This document shows, piece after piece, positions 1-23,293 of a stretch of 64,000 nucleotides of DNA. Source of the DNA: Dermatophagoides farinae (taxonomy: Eukaryota > Arthropoda > Arachnida > Sarcoptiformes > Pyroglyphidae). The translations under genes and the position numbers were made by a program. Position 1 is the first letter of the stretch. Each line of letters starts with the position of its first letter. The notes under the pieces are model-generated. The model worked only from the letters and a program-made list of their open reading frames with translations, had not been told where the DNA came from and did not search any database. The stretch covers positions 5,335,001 to 5,399,000 of the forward strand of contig NC_134677.1 of NCBI RefSeq assembly GCF_024713945.1, read 5' to 3'.

Positions 1-2068
1 TCGATTGGGTAGAAGTGGATGCTAATGCTGGAGATTGTGTAGTAGCACTAGGGTTATTTGATACACATGAACCATTATGAACCAACACTACTGGTTTTTT
101 TAGCTGATTTATAAGAATACTGTTTGATGATGTCGAGGAAATAGATGTGGTAATTAATGATGAGGGTGTAGGAGATTTATTCTGGGTTTGTTCTGCTGTA
201 ATTAACGATGTAGAAGTAGGTGTAGTTGCAATCATTGGCGATGAATCAGAGCTATCAAGCGTACTTTGTGATATGATCGACGAATTGGAGCTATCCATTG
301 ATAGAAACGATTGTGTAGTTGCGGTTGATGTAGATAGGATTGTGGATGAACTCGATTTTGAGCGAGATCGTTTAGTTGTCGAATTAATAGATTGTAATTG
401 TTGGCCATTTTGTTGCTGGGAATGTTGTTGTTGGCCGCTATTTCGTTTGATTCTTTTGGCCATCGGCTGATGTGGAACTTGCAATACTTGTGTTGTTTGT
501 GATTGGCTATTTGAACTCGTAAAATTCGGATTTAATTGAACGGCTAATAATGTTCCATTGGATGGTAATTGAATTTGTCCACCAGTTGTCGTAGTTTGAG
601 TTGTTTGTTGGCCAGATGATGAAACGGTCACGATTTTTGAATAGTTTCGTTTTACACTTTTTGTGGATGTAGGTATACCACTAGAACCTTGTTGTTGGTG
701 TTGGATTAATGTCGACGAAGGATTAGTCGCAATAGAAATATTGGATGGATCGATTTGAATTGAATTTTGTTGCTGCTGTGTAGTAACGTATTTATGTTGA
801 TTGATCAACGTAGGATGACCGCTTCGATTCATCTGACTTAATTGTGTCCCTTGACGTATAAACAGAGTTCGAGGTTTCATGTTTGAAGAAGGAGTAGATG
901 ATGACGTATCTTGTTCGTTTACAGTACTGGTAACAGCAATGATCGGAGATTTGTTCGAGTCGGACGATGATTGTTGTGTTGGAATTTGGATCGATGTTAA
1001 GCCTTTAAGATTCTGAGTACCAGAAGAACTAGCGGAAATGGGTGTCCCTAACATGACCACTTGCTGAGGCTGTTGTTCAGAACCATCAACAATACCAATA
1101 CCTGATGATGAATTTGTAGTTGCGGTAGTCGCTGTGGACAACATTTTGATAATTTTCAATGTTGTTTTCGGTTGATGAGGATGATGATTTCCCGAGATAA
1201 CTTGTGGTATACCACGAACACATTGTGGCGAACAGTATTGTTTACCCTTTCCATAAAAAGTATCTCTCAAAGCTACATGGCGACATCGTTTACAAACACC
1301 AATACCTTCATCAGCAATTGGCAATCGAGATATCAAACGTGTAGTTGTATTATTTGAGATAGACCCGGTCAATGTTGATGAAGATGAAGTAGTCGATCCT
1401 GCAGATGATATGGCTACGGAAATAGATGATGGAGTCGAGGATGCAATCGTAGTTTCCGATGTTGATGATGATGAAGTTGACAATTGTTTCGATGCTGATG
1501 AAATCAATGACGACAATTCGAATGGTTGGTTAAGATGAACAGCAGATGCAGATGTTGTTATAGTTGATACTGGTATAAGATTCACCGTTGTCGGCATCGA
1601 CGATGATGATGATGTCGATGAGGATACAGCCAATTGATGTTGTTTTACGATTCGATAACCTGGATTAATTTTAATAAATTTTTGTTGTATATTTGAACCA
1701 CCAATAGTTGTGGTTGTTGTTGTAGAATCACCAATAGATTGCAAGTGAGATCCAGTAGTTGTAATTCGAAAATTTTCTGCCGGTATTTCAAGATATTGTA
1801 TCCGGGATTGTGGTTGATTTCGATGAATTGTTGTTGGAGATGAGGATGATGATACAATTGTTCGATGGATGCCATTACTTGCTGATGTACGAATCGATTG
1901 TGGTTGTTGCTGAGTTATCTGCAGAACAACATTGGCCGTTGATGTTTGTTGAATGTTGCCACAATTATTATTATCATCCGAAACAGTGGAAGTGGATTGA
2001 GTACAATTTTCCGATGAATTATCATTGTCCACTTGTATGGCCGACGATGGGCGATTAATTTGGCTCAT
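1..2068 (-). CDS. FCS-type zinc-finger protein, probable MBT-family Polycomb protein (5' part)
   Basis: The frame is open for 689 codons from an ATG at 2068 to the window edge, so this is one long 5' exon of a longer gene. An in-frame TAA lies five codons upstream of the ATG, which fixes the start. The protein is dominated by Ser/Thr and Gln runs. The only ordered part is a zinc finger at residues about 259-283, Cys259-x2-Cys262-x16-Cys279-x3-Cys283, with a YCS at the third Cys; this is the FCS finger pattern. FCS fingers occur in L3MBTL2, Sfmbt, l(3)mbt, Scm and polyhomeotic, chromatin-bound repressors in the nucleus. An FCS finger after a long disordered N-terminus, with room for MBT repeats downstream, suggests Sfmbt or L3MBTL2, but the MBT domains are outside the window. 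Polyhomeotic is the alternative; there the finger sits near the C-terminal SAM domain. Confidence 0.7.
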   Translation of the reverse strand, partial: MSQINRPSSAIQVDNDNSSENCTQSTSTVSDDNNNCGNIQQTSTANVVLQITQQQPQSIRTSASNGIHRTIVSSSSSPTTIHRNQPQSRIQYLEIPAENFRITTTGSHLQSIGDSTTTTTTIGGSNIQQKFIKINPGYRIVKQHQLAVSSSTSSSSSMPTTVNLIPVSTITTSASAVHLNQPFELSSLISSASKQLSTSSSSTSETTIASSTPSSISVAISSAGSTTSSSSTLTGSISNNTTTRLISRLPIADEGIGVCKRCRHVALRDTFYGKGKQYCSPQCVRGIPQVISGNHHPHQPKTTLKIIKMLSTATTATTNSSSGIGIVDGSEQQPQQVVMLGTPISASSSGTQNLKGLTSIQIPTQQSSSDSNKSPIIAVTSTVNEQDTSSSTPSSNMKPRTLFIRQGTQLSQMNRSGHPTLINQHKYVTTQQQQNSIQIDPSNISIATNPSSTLIQHQQQGSSGIPTSTKSVKRNYSKIVTVSSSGQQTTQTTTTGGQIQLPSNGTLLAVQLNPNFTSSNSQSQTTQVLQVPHQPMAKRIKRNSGQQQHSQQQNGQQLQSINSTTKRSRSKSSSSTILSTSTATTQSFLSMDSSNSSIISQSTLDSSDSSPMIATTPTSTSLITAEQTQNKSPTPSSLITTSISSTSSNSILINQLKKPVVLVHNGSCVSNNPSATTQSPALASTSTQS
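1220..1294 (-). other. FCS zinc-finger coding segment
   Basis: This segment encodes the four zinc ligands Cys259, Cys262, Cys279 and Cys283, with a basic stretch (KGKQ) before YCS. In FCS-finger families this module binds nucleic acid or partner proteins. It is the only conserved fold visible in the exon and the basis for the family call. Confidence 0.7.
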
Positions 2069-3164
2069 ATTTTTCAAATATTAAATGATGAATGGTCGAA
2101 TTTGATGTCCATATATAAAATGAATGTGGTTTAGTTTTAAGCTTTAAGTTTTTTAATTTAATATAATTAATCATGGAGCAATTCTGGACGTTATGTATCT
2201 CATAAAGAATGAATTATTTGTCACAATAGCTGAAAAATATTCATATATATGATGAAAAATGAAATGAATAGATAGATGAAAAAATAGAATTTTGCAGGAT
2301 AATTAAAGTAATTGTTTTGGGCGCCAATTTTATTGACAAAGTCAACTGCCGTCATTAGTGATGAATGTATGTTTACAATATCTGTGATCATCTGATCATA
2401 TATCAATAATGTTCATTCAATAAATTCAAACCCAGACTGATGAATGGATGAAACAATCTATATTCTAATTTTTTTGAATAATCTTTCAAATGTAATGTGA
2501 TTATCAAAATTTACTGAAAAATCAAGAAAACAAAGACAAATAATATACGAATATGAATAACATATGAAAACACAACATGAATACAAGCCTAAAAACACAA
2601 ACAAAAAGGGAGTGAGCACAAGGCGGCGGCTATTTTGACTATACACGTGCTCAATCTCAAACGCACTTCATTTTGGAAATTAATATTATATAAAAAATAG
2701 AATTTCATTTGATTTTATGAATTAGCGATTTTTTAAATATTTTTTAAAATATAAAACATTCAAATTATTTTAAAATAAATAATAATAATGACAATTAGAG
2801 GAAAAATAGTGTTGGTTTATGGAGAATTTTTTAATTTGTTTTAATAACAAACAAATATTACATAAAATAAATGCATTTATTAAAAACTAGGTGTGCATGA
2901 GCTATAGAAATCATAAAATTCTGCACGTATAGATGTGAAGTTTTAATTTGTTTAAAAACAAGTTGTAGTGGAAGCCAAGATTTGTCCAGTGAAGCAGCCC
3001 ATCGTTATTCATGATGTGATGATCACAGATTTAGATACAAATAACGGATTGAATTGAATAAAAATAAATGATTGTCAGATAAAACGATTTGTGCGGTACG
3101 TCAATTAGACAGAATTGAGTGTATGTATCACATATTTTCAGAAATAGCAGCATTCGTTTATAAA
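2069..3164. other. Intergenic: upstream of the zinc-finger gene, downstream of Pkn
   Basis: The 1.1 kb between two minus-strand genes contains no convincing ORF. A locally GC-rich patch at about 2622-2652 carries a GGCGGCGG run and a CACGTG E-box (about 2646). It is the best candidate for the zinc-finger gene's core promoter or 5' UTR. The right half should hold the 3' UTR of Pkn. Confidence 0.4.
2876..2881 (-). terminator. Candidate polyadenylation signal of Pkn
   Basis: AATAAA on the minus strand, about 285 nt past the Pkn stop codon. The hexamer is common by chance in DNA this AT-rich, so the assignment is weak. Confidence 0.3.
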
Positions 3165-15256
<12,092 letters not shown>

Positions 15257-15390
15257 TTTTCTTTACAGGTCGGCGGCTTGAAGTAACCTAGTGGTATATA
15301 CAGGTAATCGATGTGCTGTTCTGCTTTTACGAAATATAAAAGGTTGAATAGGATGGACTGGTTTCTTCAATTACTTAGTTTTTTCTTTTT
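15257..15390 (-). other. Candidate noncoding first exon of Pkn
   Basis: Read on the minus strand, this GC-richer stretch ends in a consensus donor. Joined to the acceptor at 7576 it puts an in-frame TAA a few codons ahead of the double Met at 7557-7552, so it would be pure 5' UTR. The 5' limit is arbitrary. It lies head-to-head with TYW3. Confidence 0.3.
15335..15343 (+). promoter_or_regulatory. TATA-box-like element, plus strand
   Basis: TATAAAAGG in the gap between the divergent Pkn and TYW3 genes, oriented toward TYW3. A start site about 30 nt downstream (around 15365-15375) would give a TYW3 leader of about 430 nt containing the small ORF at 15499. It may be fortuitous in AT-rich DNA, but the downstream G residues fit the consensus. 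Confidence 0.35.
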
Positions 15391-15498
15391 TTTTAAGACA
15401 AAGATTGAAATGTTCATTGCTTTTATACTACCACCTGTACCATTTTTTTAAGAGAAAATGATGGTCATGGTATTGCTACACCATCATTATAATCGCAA

Positions 15499-15624
15499 AT
15501 GTTTCTTGACGATGATAATAATGATTGTGGTGGTCGAGTACGAAATGATAGTATCGGTGTCGTTGTGGTAGCAGTGTTGGGCGCAACAGTTTATTCATTG
15601 GAATGTAATTTTGCCATGAAATGA
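15499..15624 (+). CDS. Small ORF (41 aa) in the TYW3 leader region
   Basis: An ATG-initiated frame of 41 codons in an unusually GC-rich patch. It reads MFLDDDNNDCGG, then a short polar stretch, then a hydrophobic run (GVVVVAVLGATVYS), ending in TGA. It resembles no family I know. It could be a translated upstream ORF of TYW3, a microprotein with a membrane segment, or chance coding in a promoter. A plus-strand acceptor-like TCTTTTAG at about 15668 hints that the leader may be spliced. Confidence 0.2.
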   Translation: MFLDDDNNDCGGRVRNDSIGVVVVAVLGATVYSLECNFAMK

Positions 15625-15801
15625 AATGGAAGAAAAAATCGAAAAGAACTAAACCACTACTCTTTTAGGTGGTATGGCTAAAAAAACTCAAAGTTAATTA
15701 CATTCATACAAAAGCGCATGCATCGAAAATAATATATTCTTGCATTCAGCTCATAAATGACGTAACGGAATTGTTTATTCAATCATAATTCACTGAATCA
15801 C

Positions 15802-16518
15802 ATGGCATGTAATCTGATTCCTATAAAATCATCTGCGAATGATGATTATACTGATAATGAAGAACTCAATTATCAACAGAAATATTCGCGAACACCAAAA
15901 CAATTTGATACAGAACGACGACAAGCATTATCGCGTTTGGATCTATCGAAAAAAGGTTCCATCGATGAGTCAATTGAATCGCTGGTAATAAATTTGAATA
16001 AATCCTCAAATTTTTATACAACTAGTTCATGTTCAGGTCGAATTATTGTAGTAACGAAGCCTAGCGATAATATTGAATCTATAAATGAGAAAAAGAAGAA
16101 AGGTCTTCAATGGCAATTTGTAACACATTCATTAATAAATGATGTTGAAGAATTCGTTCAGAAAATTGTCGATCATTCCCAAAATATGAGTTGTAATGAA
16201 ACTTCAACTTTGAAATTTGAATCATTCATTCTTCATCTACGTTGTCGAACATTGGATGCAGCACGACAATTATTACATTGTAGTATTGATTCTGGTCAAC
16301 GTAATTCAGGATTAATGATCGCCAATAGTGGCCATCTAACCGTAGCTGTGCGTAATACTCTGAACCTTGAAGTTCCAATTATAATTGATGGTAAATTAAT
16401 GGTCACATTGAACTATCTTCGGAAATTAGTTGACATAGTCAATGCCAAAATGGTCTTGAATTTTGAAATGATTCAAAGATTTGAACGAAATTGTGAATTA
16501 AAATCAATTTTTTATTAA
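15802..16518 (+). CDS. TYW3: tRNA wybutosine-synthesizing protein 3 homolog
   Basis: A single exon encoding 238 residues, close to the roughly 260 of animal TYW3. TYW3 is the SAM-dependent methyltransferase that N-methylates the tricyclic wyosine intermediate at position 37 of tRNA-Phe, third step of wybutosine synthesis; it is cytosolic. Family motifs are clear: F..ER..AL..LD.S.KGSID (residues about 35-55), YYTTSSCSGR-like FYTTSSCSGR (71-80), a K..GLQW strand after a short variable loop, FILHLRC (about 146-152), and SG.RNSGL with AVRNT in the C-terminal half. The first Met lies about 35 residues before the conserved Phe, a normal extension. The gene diverges from Pkn. Confidence 0.93.
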   Translation: MACNLIPIKSSANDDYTDNEELNYQQKYSRTPKQFDTERRQALSRLDLSKKGSIDESIESLVINLNKSSNFYTTSSCSGRIIVVTKPSDNIESINEKKKKGLQWQFVTHSLINDVEEFVQKIVDHSQNMSCNETSTLKFESFILHLRCRTLDAARQLLHCSIDSGQRNSGLMIANSGHLTVAVRNTLNLEVPIIIDGKLMVTLNYLRKLVDIVNAKMVLNFEMIQRFERNCELKSIFY

Positions 16519-17089
16519 AAGAATATTCTTTCCGATTTGATTTTGATTCCTGATTCATAGATGGCGCAATAGGAATGAAATTGAATTATAACAATGATTC
16601 AAAACCGATTTGGATCGGATTAGATCACTTGGAGAATCATAATTATTTCCATCATCATCACCATCATCATAATATATATTGTTAAAGATCTTACATGGAA
16701 AAATAGATTGATGAACGGAGAGGAAAATGTGTTCTATTCATGGAACCATTGTTGATAACATTTCGAACAAGAAAAAACTATAGCAAGCAACTATAGTAAA
16801 TCTTCTTATTTACTACATCATTTCAGCTTTCAATCCAACCACTTCTACAGAATAGAGTTTAACTTAGAGACGACCTATAAACAATGGAGAAAAAAAAACA
16901 CAATTTCCGATTCAAATTAATCAAATCGCCTTATTATTTTATATATATTTTTTTCGATTCAGTTTTTTTTGTGTTTACAGCATTCATAAAAATTTTTTAG
17001 ATTATCTGAATGTTATTTTTGACTTATGTCTTCGTACGATCATTATTATTTTTTTTTTGTTCGTTTGTTTATTCTGGATCGGATTTGGC

Positions 17090-17095
17090 AATAAA
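17090..17095 (+). terminator. Candidate polyadenylation signal of TYW3
   Basis: AATAAA on the plus strand, about 570 nt past the TYW3 stop. Weak, because the hexamer is frequent here by chance. Confidence 0.25.
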
Positions 17096-17847
17096 GACAA
17101 AATGTTAATGAAGTGGCCAAAGAAGAAATCTTCGAGAAAGAAGGTTTTTTTCCGAGAATTTTTTCAAAGAATTTTAAATTCTTATGAAATTGATTTCTAC
17201 TTACTTAAGTGAATATACTAATTTGTATATGAAGAATATTTAACATTTTTTTTCTACTTCGGATAGACCAATTTTGTTGATATTCGAAATATTTATTTTC
17301 AATATAACATAATAAAATAAAATATTTTTCGATATTAGTCTGACATATATTTGAGGAAAAAAAATCTGTCCCAGAAATACATCGTTTTTCCCTCCCCCTG
17401 TCAATCTGCATTGAATATTTAGAGGCAATGATCCGTATCTTCGATTAATAAAAAGCAAAGTTATTTGATATTCTCTATTGAAAGGAAAAAATTCATTTTT
17501 AAACTTCCAATTTCTAAATTGATTTTTTAAAAAAAGGAAAAATAAATAGAGAAAAAGTGAAAAAAAATTCCATCATCTGCATCAAACCAAAATAGATATT
17601 AGGTCATAATGATGGTGAAAATGAATGTTCCAAATGTATAATTGGTTTAGAATTTCAAATATTTTGCAAGATGTTTGAATAAATTTCCATTTCACAAAGG
17701 AAATCAATGGTGATCACAAAAAAAATATATACTTAAATATCGAAATTCTTTGCAAAAATTCCTTTTTTTTCACAAATCATATCAACAATAAAATACAATC
17801 GGAAATCATAATCATTAAAAAACATAAATACTACTCGAATCAGAACC

Positions 17848-17868
17848 AAAAAAAAAAAAAAAAAAAAA
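17848..17868 (+). repeat. Poly-A tract, about 21 nt
   Basis: Uninterrupted A run. No target-site duplication or upstream element body is evident, so I do not read it as the tail of a retroposon. Confidence 0.8.
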
Positions 17869-20800
17869 TCTAATCAAATATTCGAGTATTCACACAGAAA
17901 AAAAGCATCTGAAACCTATACGATATTGCATGCGAATGCAATTAAATATTCATCAAAAACAAAGAAAATCGACCGCTATCAAATGACAGATTTTTTTTCT
18001 GTTTTGTTCGCTCTTCAACGTCAACATCGTTTTTTTCCTATCATTTTCGTGTTGTTATTAGATGGCTAAATTATTCTGATTACATCTCTTGTACATAACT
18101 ACATTGTTTTCGATTTGGTGTTTGGTGTGTATGTGTGTGTCACAACTTATCATCACTAAAAATCAAATTTAACATAAAAAAAATGGAAGAAATCTACGAA
18201 AAATCAATTCGTGAATGTATCATATTATCATTTATCCATCATAATTCTCTATCCATCTTTATTAAAACATCGATCATATGATCGCAAAACAAATATCAAA
18301 GGTTTGATTATGTTTGAAAACATTCACATACAGGAATCTTTAATGATAATAGAATTTATAAGTGATTAGAATCATTTATCAAAAACCTGGGTAAACAACC
18401 CGAATCAATAATCAAAATGTACTTGGAAAAAAATGACAAATAACATATTGGCTATAAGATGTCGAATTTATAATGAAAATGTTTTTTGAAATATAAAAAA
18501 TGTATTATATCCAATATATCTACAGAGGATGTAAAAGTTTTTCTTTTCAATACACCATAAACTTGTCAAAACATGTATATCAACCGGAAAGAATGTGTGA
18601 AAAAAAATCGTGTTTGTCATTCATTTTATTTCATGTTCATGATAAAACCAATGTTTACGAGTTGAAAAATTGATCAATACATCATTCATGTTCAATTTAT
18701 TTTTATTGCATTGAAAGAAAAAAAAATTCACATAAGTAATGGCTGCGATGGCCATCATATATGCAGAGAGAAAATGGTCGAATAAAAAAAATGGAGAAAA
18801 TATTGAAACGAAAAAATTAAATGTTCAAGTGGATCTTGTTAAGAATCCAACAGAATAGGTACTGAGATTTAATTACCTAAAAATTTGTATTCCACTTGAA
18901 AATAATACAAGAATCAACGTCATCATCGTTATTGTTGTCTAAGCCTTTAGGGCAATCAAACAATAATTTGGAATTTTTCTGCTAAAATTGTATTAAACAA
19001 TCGGAAAACTAGTCAAAAAAAAAAATTCCGATTACGAAATTGAGAAAAAAGAGACATAAAATTTTAAATTTTTTCTGTCAATGAGTAACTGACATTTTGT
19101 GTTTTTGTATTTATATATAGTCCCTATGTTGATTTCTTTCCTGTCCTAACATGGATAATGAGTCAAGATCATCATCATTCCAAAAAAAAAAAATCATTAC
19201 CAATATCGATGATAAGGACGACCGGAATTGGTCTCGTCAACATCATTATATTTTCAACATTTTTATTAATAACTTCATTGATGAGTACAAATATCGATAC
19301 TATACGTAATATACGTGAACGTTGAATAATAATCATCACTATTAGTATTGCCAAATATCAGCCATTTGTGAATAGACATATCTATCTACATTCATTAATA
19401 CCATTCTATCTATGTTTATGGCAACGTATAGGCCATTTTGAAAACGATTGAAAACAAATATCATTTTCATCATCATCAAATTTATGGTTCAAATAAACAA
19501 GACTAAAAAAATGTTTCTATTTCCAGTTGTGTCACCGTTGTTGTTATTTTGTTGTCATTTCGTGAAATATATCTGAACAACAATGTATTTGTTGTGATTT
19601 TATCGCCATTTCTATTTTTAGTCATTGATCTGATTATGATAGTGATCATCATCATGATCATTACTCAGTTGCTTGTAACCAACAGCTGCAACATTTCACT
19701 TACACAGAAACAACAAACAAATGGAAAACTTGAAAGAAAATAAATATACAACACAAACAACGAATAAAAATTTTTGTATTTTTGTATTTCAACACTGATA
19801 CAAATAAAAAAAAAGAAAATTTTTGTCACATTTTATAGTTATCAAATATTCAAGCCAAGAAAAAACGCCTTTTTTATTTTCTCCAAGACGGTGTGTACTA
19901 ATATTGAATTGTTTTTTTTTTTGAATTCTAAACTGGTTGTCAAATTCATTCATATTTTTTTTTGTTCAAAATAACAAAAATAACAATTACGTACGAAAAA
20001 GATGTGCATTTTTTTCTATCTCATTTTTCGACCATTCTCAAGAACAAGTAAGAATTTGAAAAGATTGTGAAAGAGAAACGAAAAAAATGTATTGAGGCGA
20101 AGCCATCTTTTCGATCTTCTTGGACTTTTAGATTCCATTTTACCAAAAAAAAATTTTAATTCTATGATTCTTCGAACTAATTTTCGAATTTTGCTTATTT
20201 TATTTTTTTTTTGCATTTTTCATGCAAAAACGGGCCATAATAAATACGTATAACTCATCTTGGAATTCATTTTTTCTCCTGTTATCGATGAAAATAACCT
20301 CAATCAATCATAAAAAAAACATTTCCGGTAATATTTAGTACCAAAAAAAAAATAAAAAAAATAAAGAAAAATATTGAAAGAAAACAAAGCAAAGGTGTAA
20401 CATGAACATTAATTAATGAATGAGGTGCATGAATTTTTGTTTCCTATTTTTGGGGGTCGTTGTCTTTCGATTATCTCAATGATAAATGTTGATGATGTTA
20501 GTCCATAAATAATGATGATAATAAGGTTTTTTTTAACGATAAAAACATGAATCTCATTTACATTATATTGGCGGGTCGATTTATTGATGGTTATAAATAG
20601 ATTCGATTTTTTTTCTCATAAATGTACTGAACAATATTCATGTAAATCGGATAAATCAGTATGAATCAATGTTGGAATAATGACTAAATGAATATGAAGA
20701 CAATCAAAATTTGAACAAAATCAGATATATTTAAGAATGGAAAAAAATATTCTGAAGATGATGGCATTAATTTAAGGCTAAGCCAAAGTAATTTTCAAAT

Positions 20801-23211
20801 CAAACGTCATGTATCATGGCCAATAATCAAATTGTCATAAAGTTCTCATTGTTGTTTTATACTGTTTTCATGCTATTTGATATATTCGCTTCTTTTTTTA
20901 TTATAATAAATATCAAGACCAGAAAAAAAATTAGAAAAAGTTCCAACAAAAAAACTACATATTCTTTATATGTGAAGCAGACAGATTTTTTTTTTGACAA
21001 ACTGGCTTGAATTTTTTTTTATTTGTTTCTATGCCATTTTATCTACACTGATATACATATAAATCATTTTTCCATTTGGCCCATTATGATATTATGTGTC
21101 ATTATTTGGATTTATGTTAACAATTGACGGCCTGAAGCGATAAAAATTGATATATATTGTACCATATTATGGTGAAATCTTAGAATTTTATGAAATATTG
21201 TTATTATATATGGGTAACATCTTTTTTTTAGGCCAAGATCTTTTTTCGGGATAAAAAGAGGTGGAGCTCGAATAAAGGATGGTTCATTTTTGTTACATTC
21301 GGATTTCGATGCAAACAACAACAACAATGATGATGATGATGATGATGACAAAAATGATATAATTGTATGTATCATCAATGAAGAATCAAAATTAAAAAAA
21401 ACAGAAAAATAATCCATTATGAAAGTACATCACAAATAAATCGTATTAAATAGTATTCAGATTCATTCATTTTTTTTCTTCGATTTTTTTTTCTTATCGG
21501 CATTATCCAGTCTGAACAATTTTTTTCTGTTGATAAATCTCTTACGCAAGTCTAACTAATAAGTTATATACGAGATATACTAGACTACTGGGATGTACGA
21601 CGCCCTAAAACAAAACCAATACAATAAAAATGAGAATGAGAGCGTAAAAAGGCTTCATTGCAGTGTACAGACAGGCGCGTGTCAGCATGGTTATAAAAAA
21701 AACGGTGACCAAATTCTGGTGAAAATAAAAAAACTTTCAGTTAGTAAGTGTTTGCTTGACGATCAACAAGGATCATCATCGTTTTTTCTCTCTGTTTTTT
21801 GTCATCAAGAATTTGAATCTTTAAGCGGAAAATTTTTATCTCTTTGTTATAAAATTTTGATAAATTTTTTCAAATCCAGCTGTTGAGTTTTGTACATAAA
21901 CATTATTTTGTACGACTAAACTTGCTTTATTTAAATCAACCATCTGTAGATTATTTGAACTAAAAAAAACTTCAGTTTCATTTTTGATTTAGTTCCGGTA
22001 CAATATATTCTATAATAAATACGAGGACTTGAAGGATTCATATTGTGAGAATTTGAAAGTGTGTTTTGAATTAAAAATTCTTGTGAAATTTTCTTATTCT
22101 TTTCATTGTCGAACATCTTTTATTTTGGATTCAAATCTGAAAAAAAACAAGAGAGAAAAATTTTGAAGTAAGTTTTTTTTTGTGTTTCGAAGAAGAATAT
22201 TTTCAAAATTTTTAAATAAAAACTAAATCAAATAATAAAGTAAAAAAGAGTAAGTTAGAAAGAGTTGTGATGAGTATAAAAAAAACCACCTACATTAAAA
22301 TTCTGTAATTAACTCGATCTGTTATTGATCATCCTATTCTTAATATTTAATGAGAATCGGTTTTTGACTTATAAGGACCCAGCTAATTGCGCCAAAAATT
22401 TGTTCTTTGGTTGCAACAAAAATTTTTCTTTGAAAAAAATCAAGAACAATCCAGATATTACAAATTATATCGTCGTTGGTACAATTTTTTCTGGCTTTAG
22501 AATATTGATCATTCTGAGAATAACGATGAAAATTGGTTATTAACAAGAAATGAAATCTCAAATCATATCAAGATAATTCTGATGAAAATTGTAATCTATT
22601 TTTGATTTTCGGTCATTGGCGTTGCCCAACAATCATCCCTCCATAAAACAAACATTTCATCAGAACAGTAAATTGTCAAAATTAATCATTCATCAAAAAA
22701 AGTAAGATAAAAAATTTCACCGTTATGTTTCTGCTTGGATTGAAATGCACATAATAGAAAAATTATTGATTGTTCAACACCTTCGAACAGGGCAAATATG
22801 TACATTAAAATTAAAATTCATTATTTTGTTTTGCTATTTGTTTTCTGTCTTTTGTTCAAAATATCTTTTCAAATATTTAAACACTTTCCTACACATGTAA
22901 ACGTTAGATAGTTAAATCAATAGTGACATAGAATATCAAATTATCTATTAAATTATATATTATTGATTTATACTTGAATTAAACAGATACAACAAGTCAC
23001 AAATTCATGGACGTCATTGTTGGGCTGAAAACAAAGTCCACATGAAAGGAATTTTTCTTTATGTTGATTGTTGCTAAAATAAAAAATTCGATTCAATTTG
23101 CGTGACAATGAAAATTGAATAAAACAAACTGTGTGACACACAAATAACAATTTGCTTGAATTCTAATTTTTTTATGCAAAATATGAAAACATAAAAGACA
23201 CAAATTCAGAA

Positions 23212-23220
23212 TATAAAAAG
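23212..23220 (+). promoter_or_regulatory. TATA box ahead of the 23294 gene
   Basis: TATAAAAAG followed at once by GC-rich CCGGCC, 82 nt upstream of the ATG at 23294. A start site at the usual spacing would give a leader of about 50 nt. It supports the gene being complete at its 5' end. Confidence 0.45.
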
Positions 23221-23293
23221 CCGGCCTATCGAAAATACTGTTGAATGTTAACATTTTTTTTAGCGGTTATTGAAACTTGTTCTATAGCTCTAA

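Larger units (their letters stand above)
16519..23211. other. AT-rich region without confident genes
   Basis: 6.7 kb after TYW3. It holds the TYW3 3' UTR and, as far as I can see, no conserved coding exon. Short frames at 20016-20216 (minus), 21112-21417 (minus), 21593-21886 (plus) and 21931-22116 (minus) are open but resemble nothing known. A somewhat GC-rich patch at 21590-21720 could be a promoter or exon. The rest is poly-A/T and ATC repeats. Confidence 0.5.

Noticed and set aside
147-470. 107-codon plus-strand frame
   Set aside because: Antisense shadow of the zinc-finger gene, which is open across the whole region with a better start and a recognisable domain.
21112-21417. 101-codon minus-strand frame
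   Set aside because: Part looks coding-like (SFIRAPPLFIPKKDLG) but it runs through an ATC repeat and poly-T and matches nothing I know; too weak to call.
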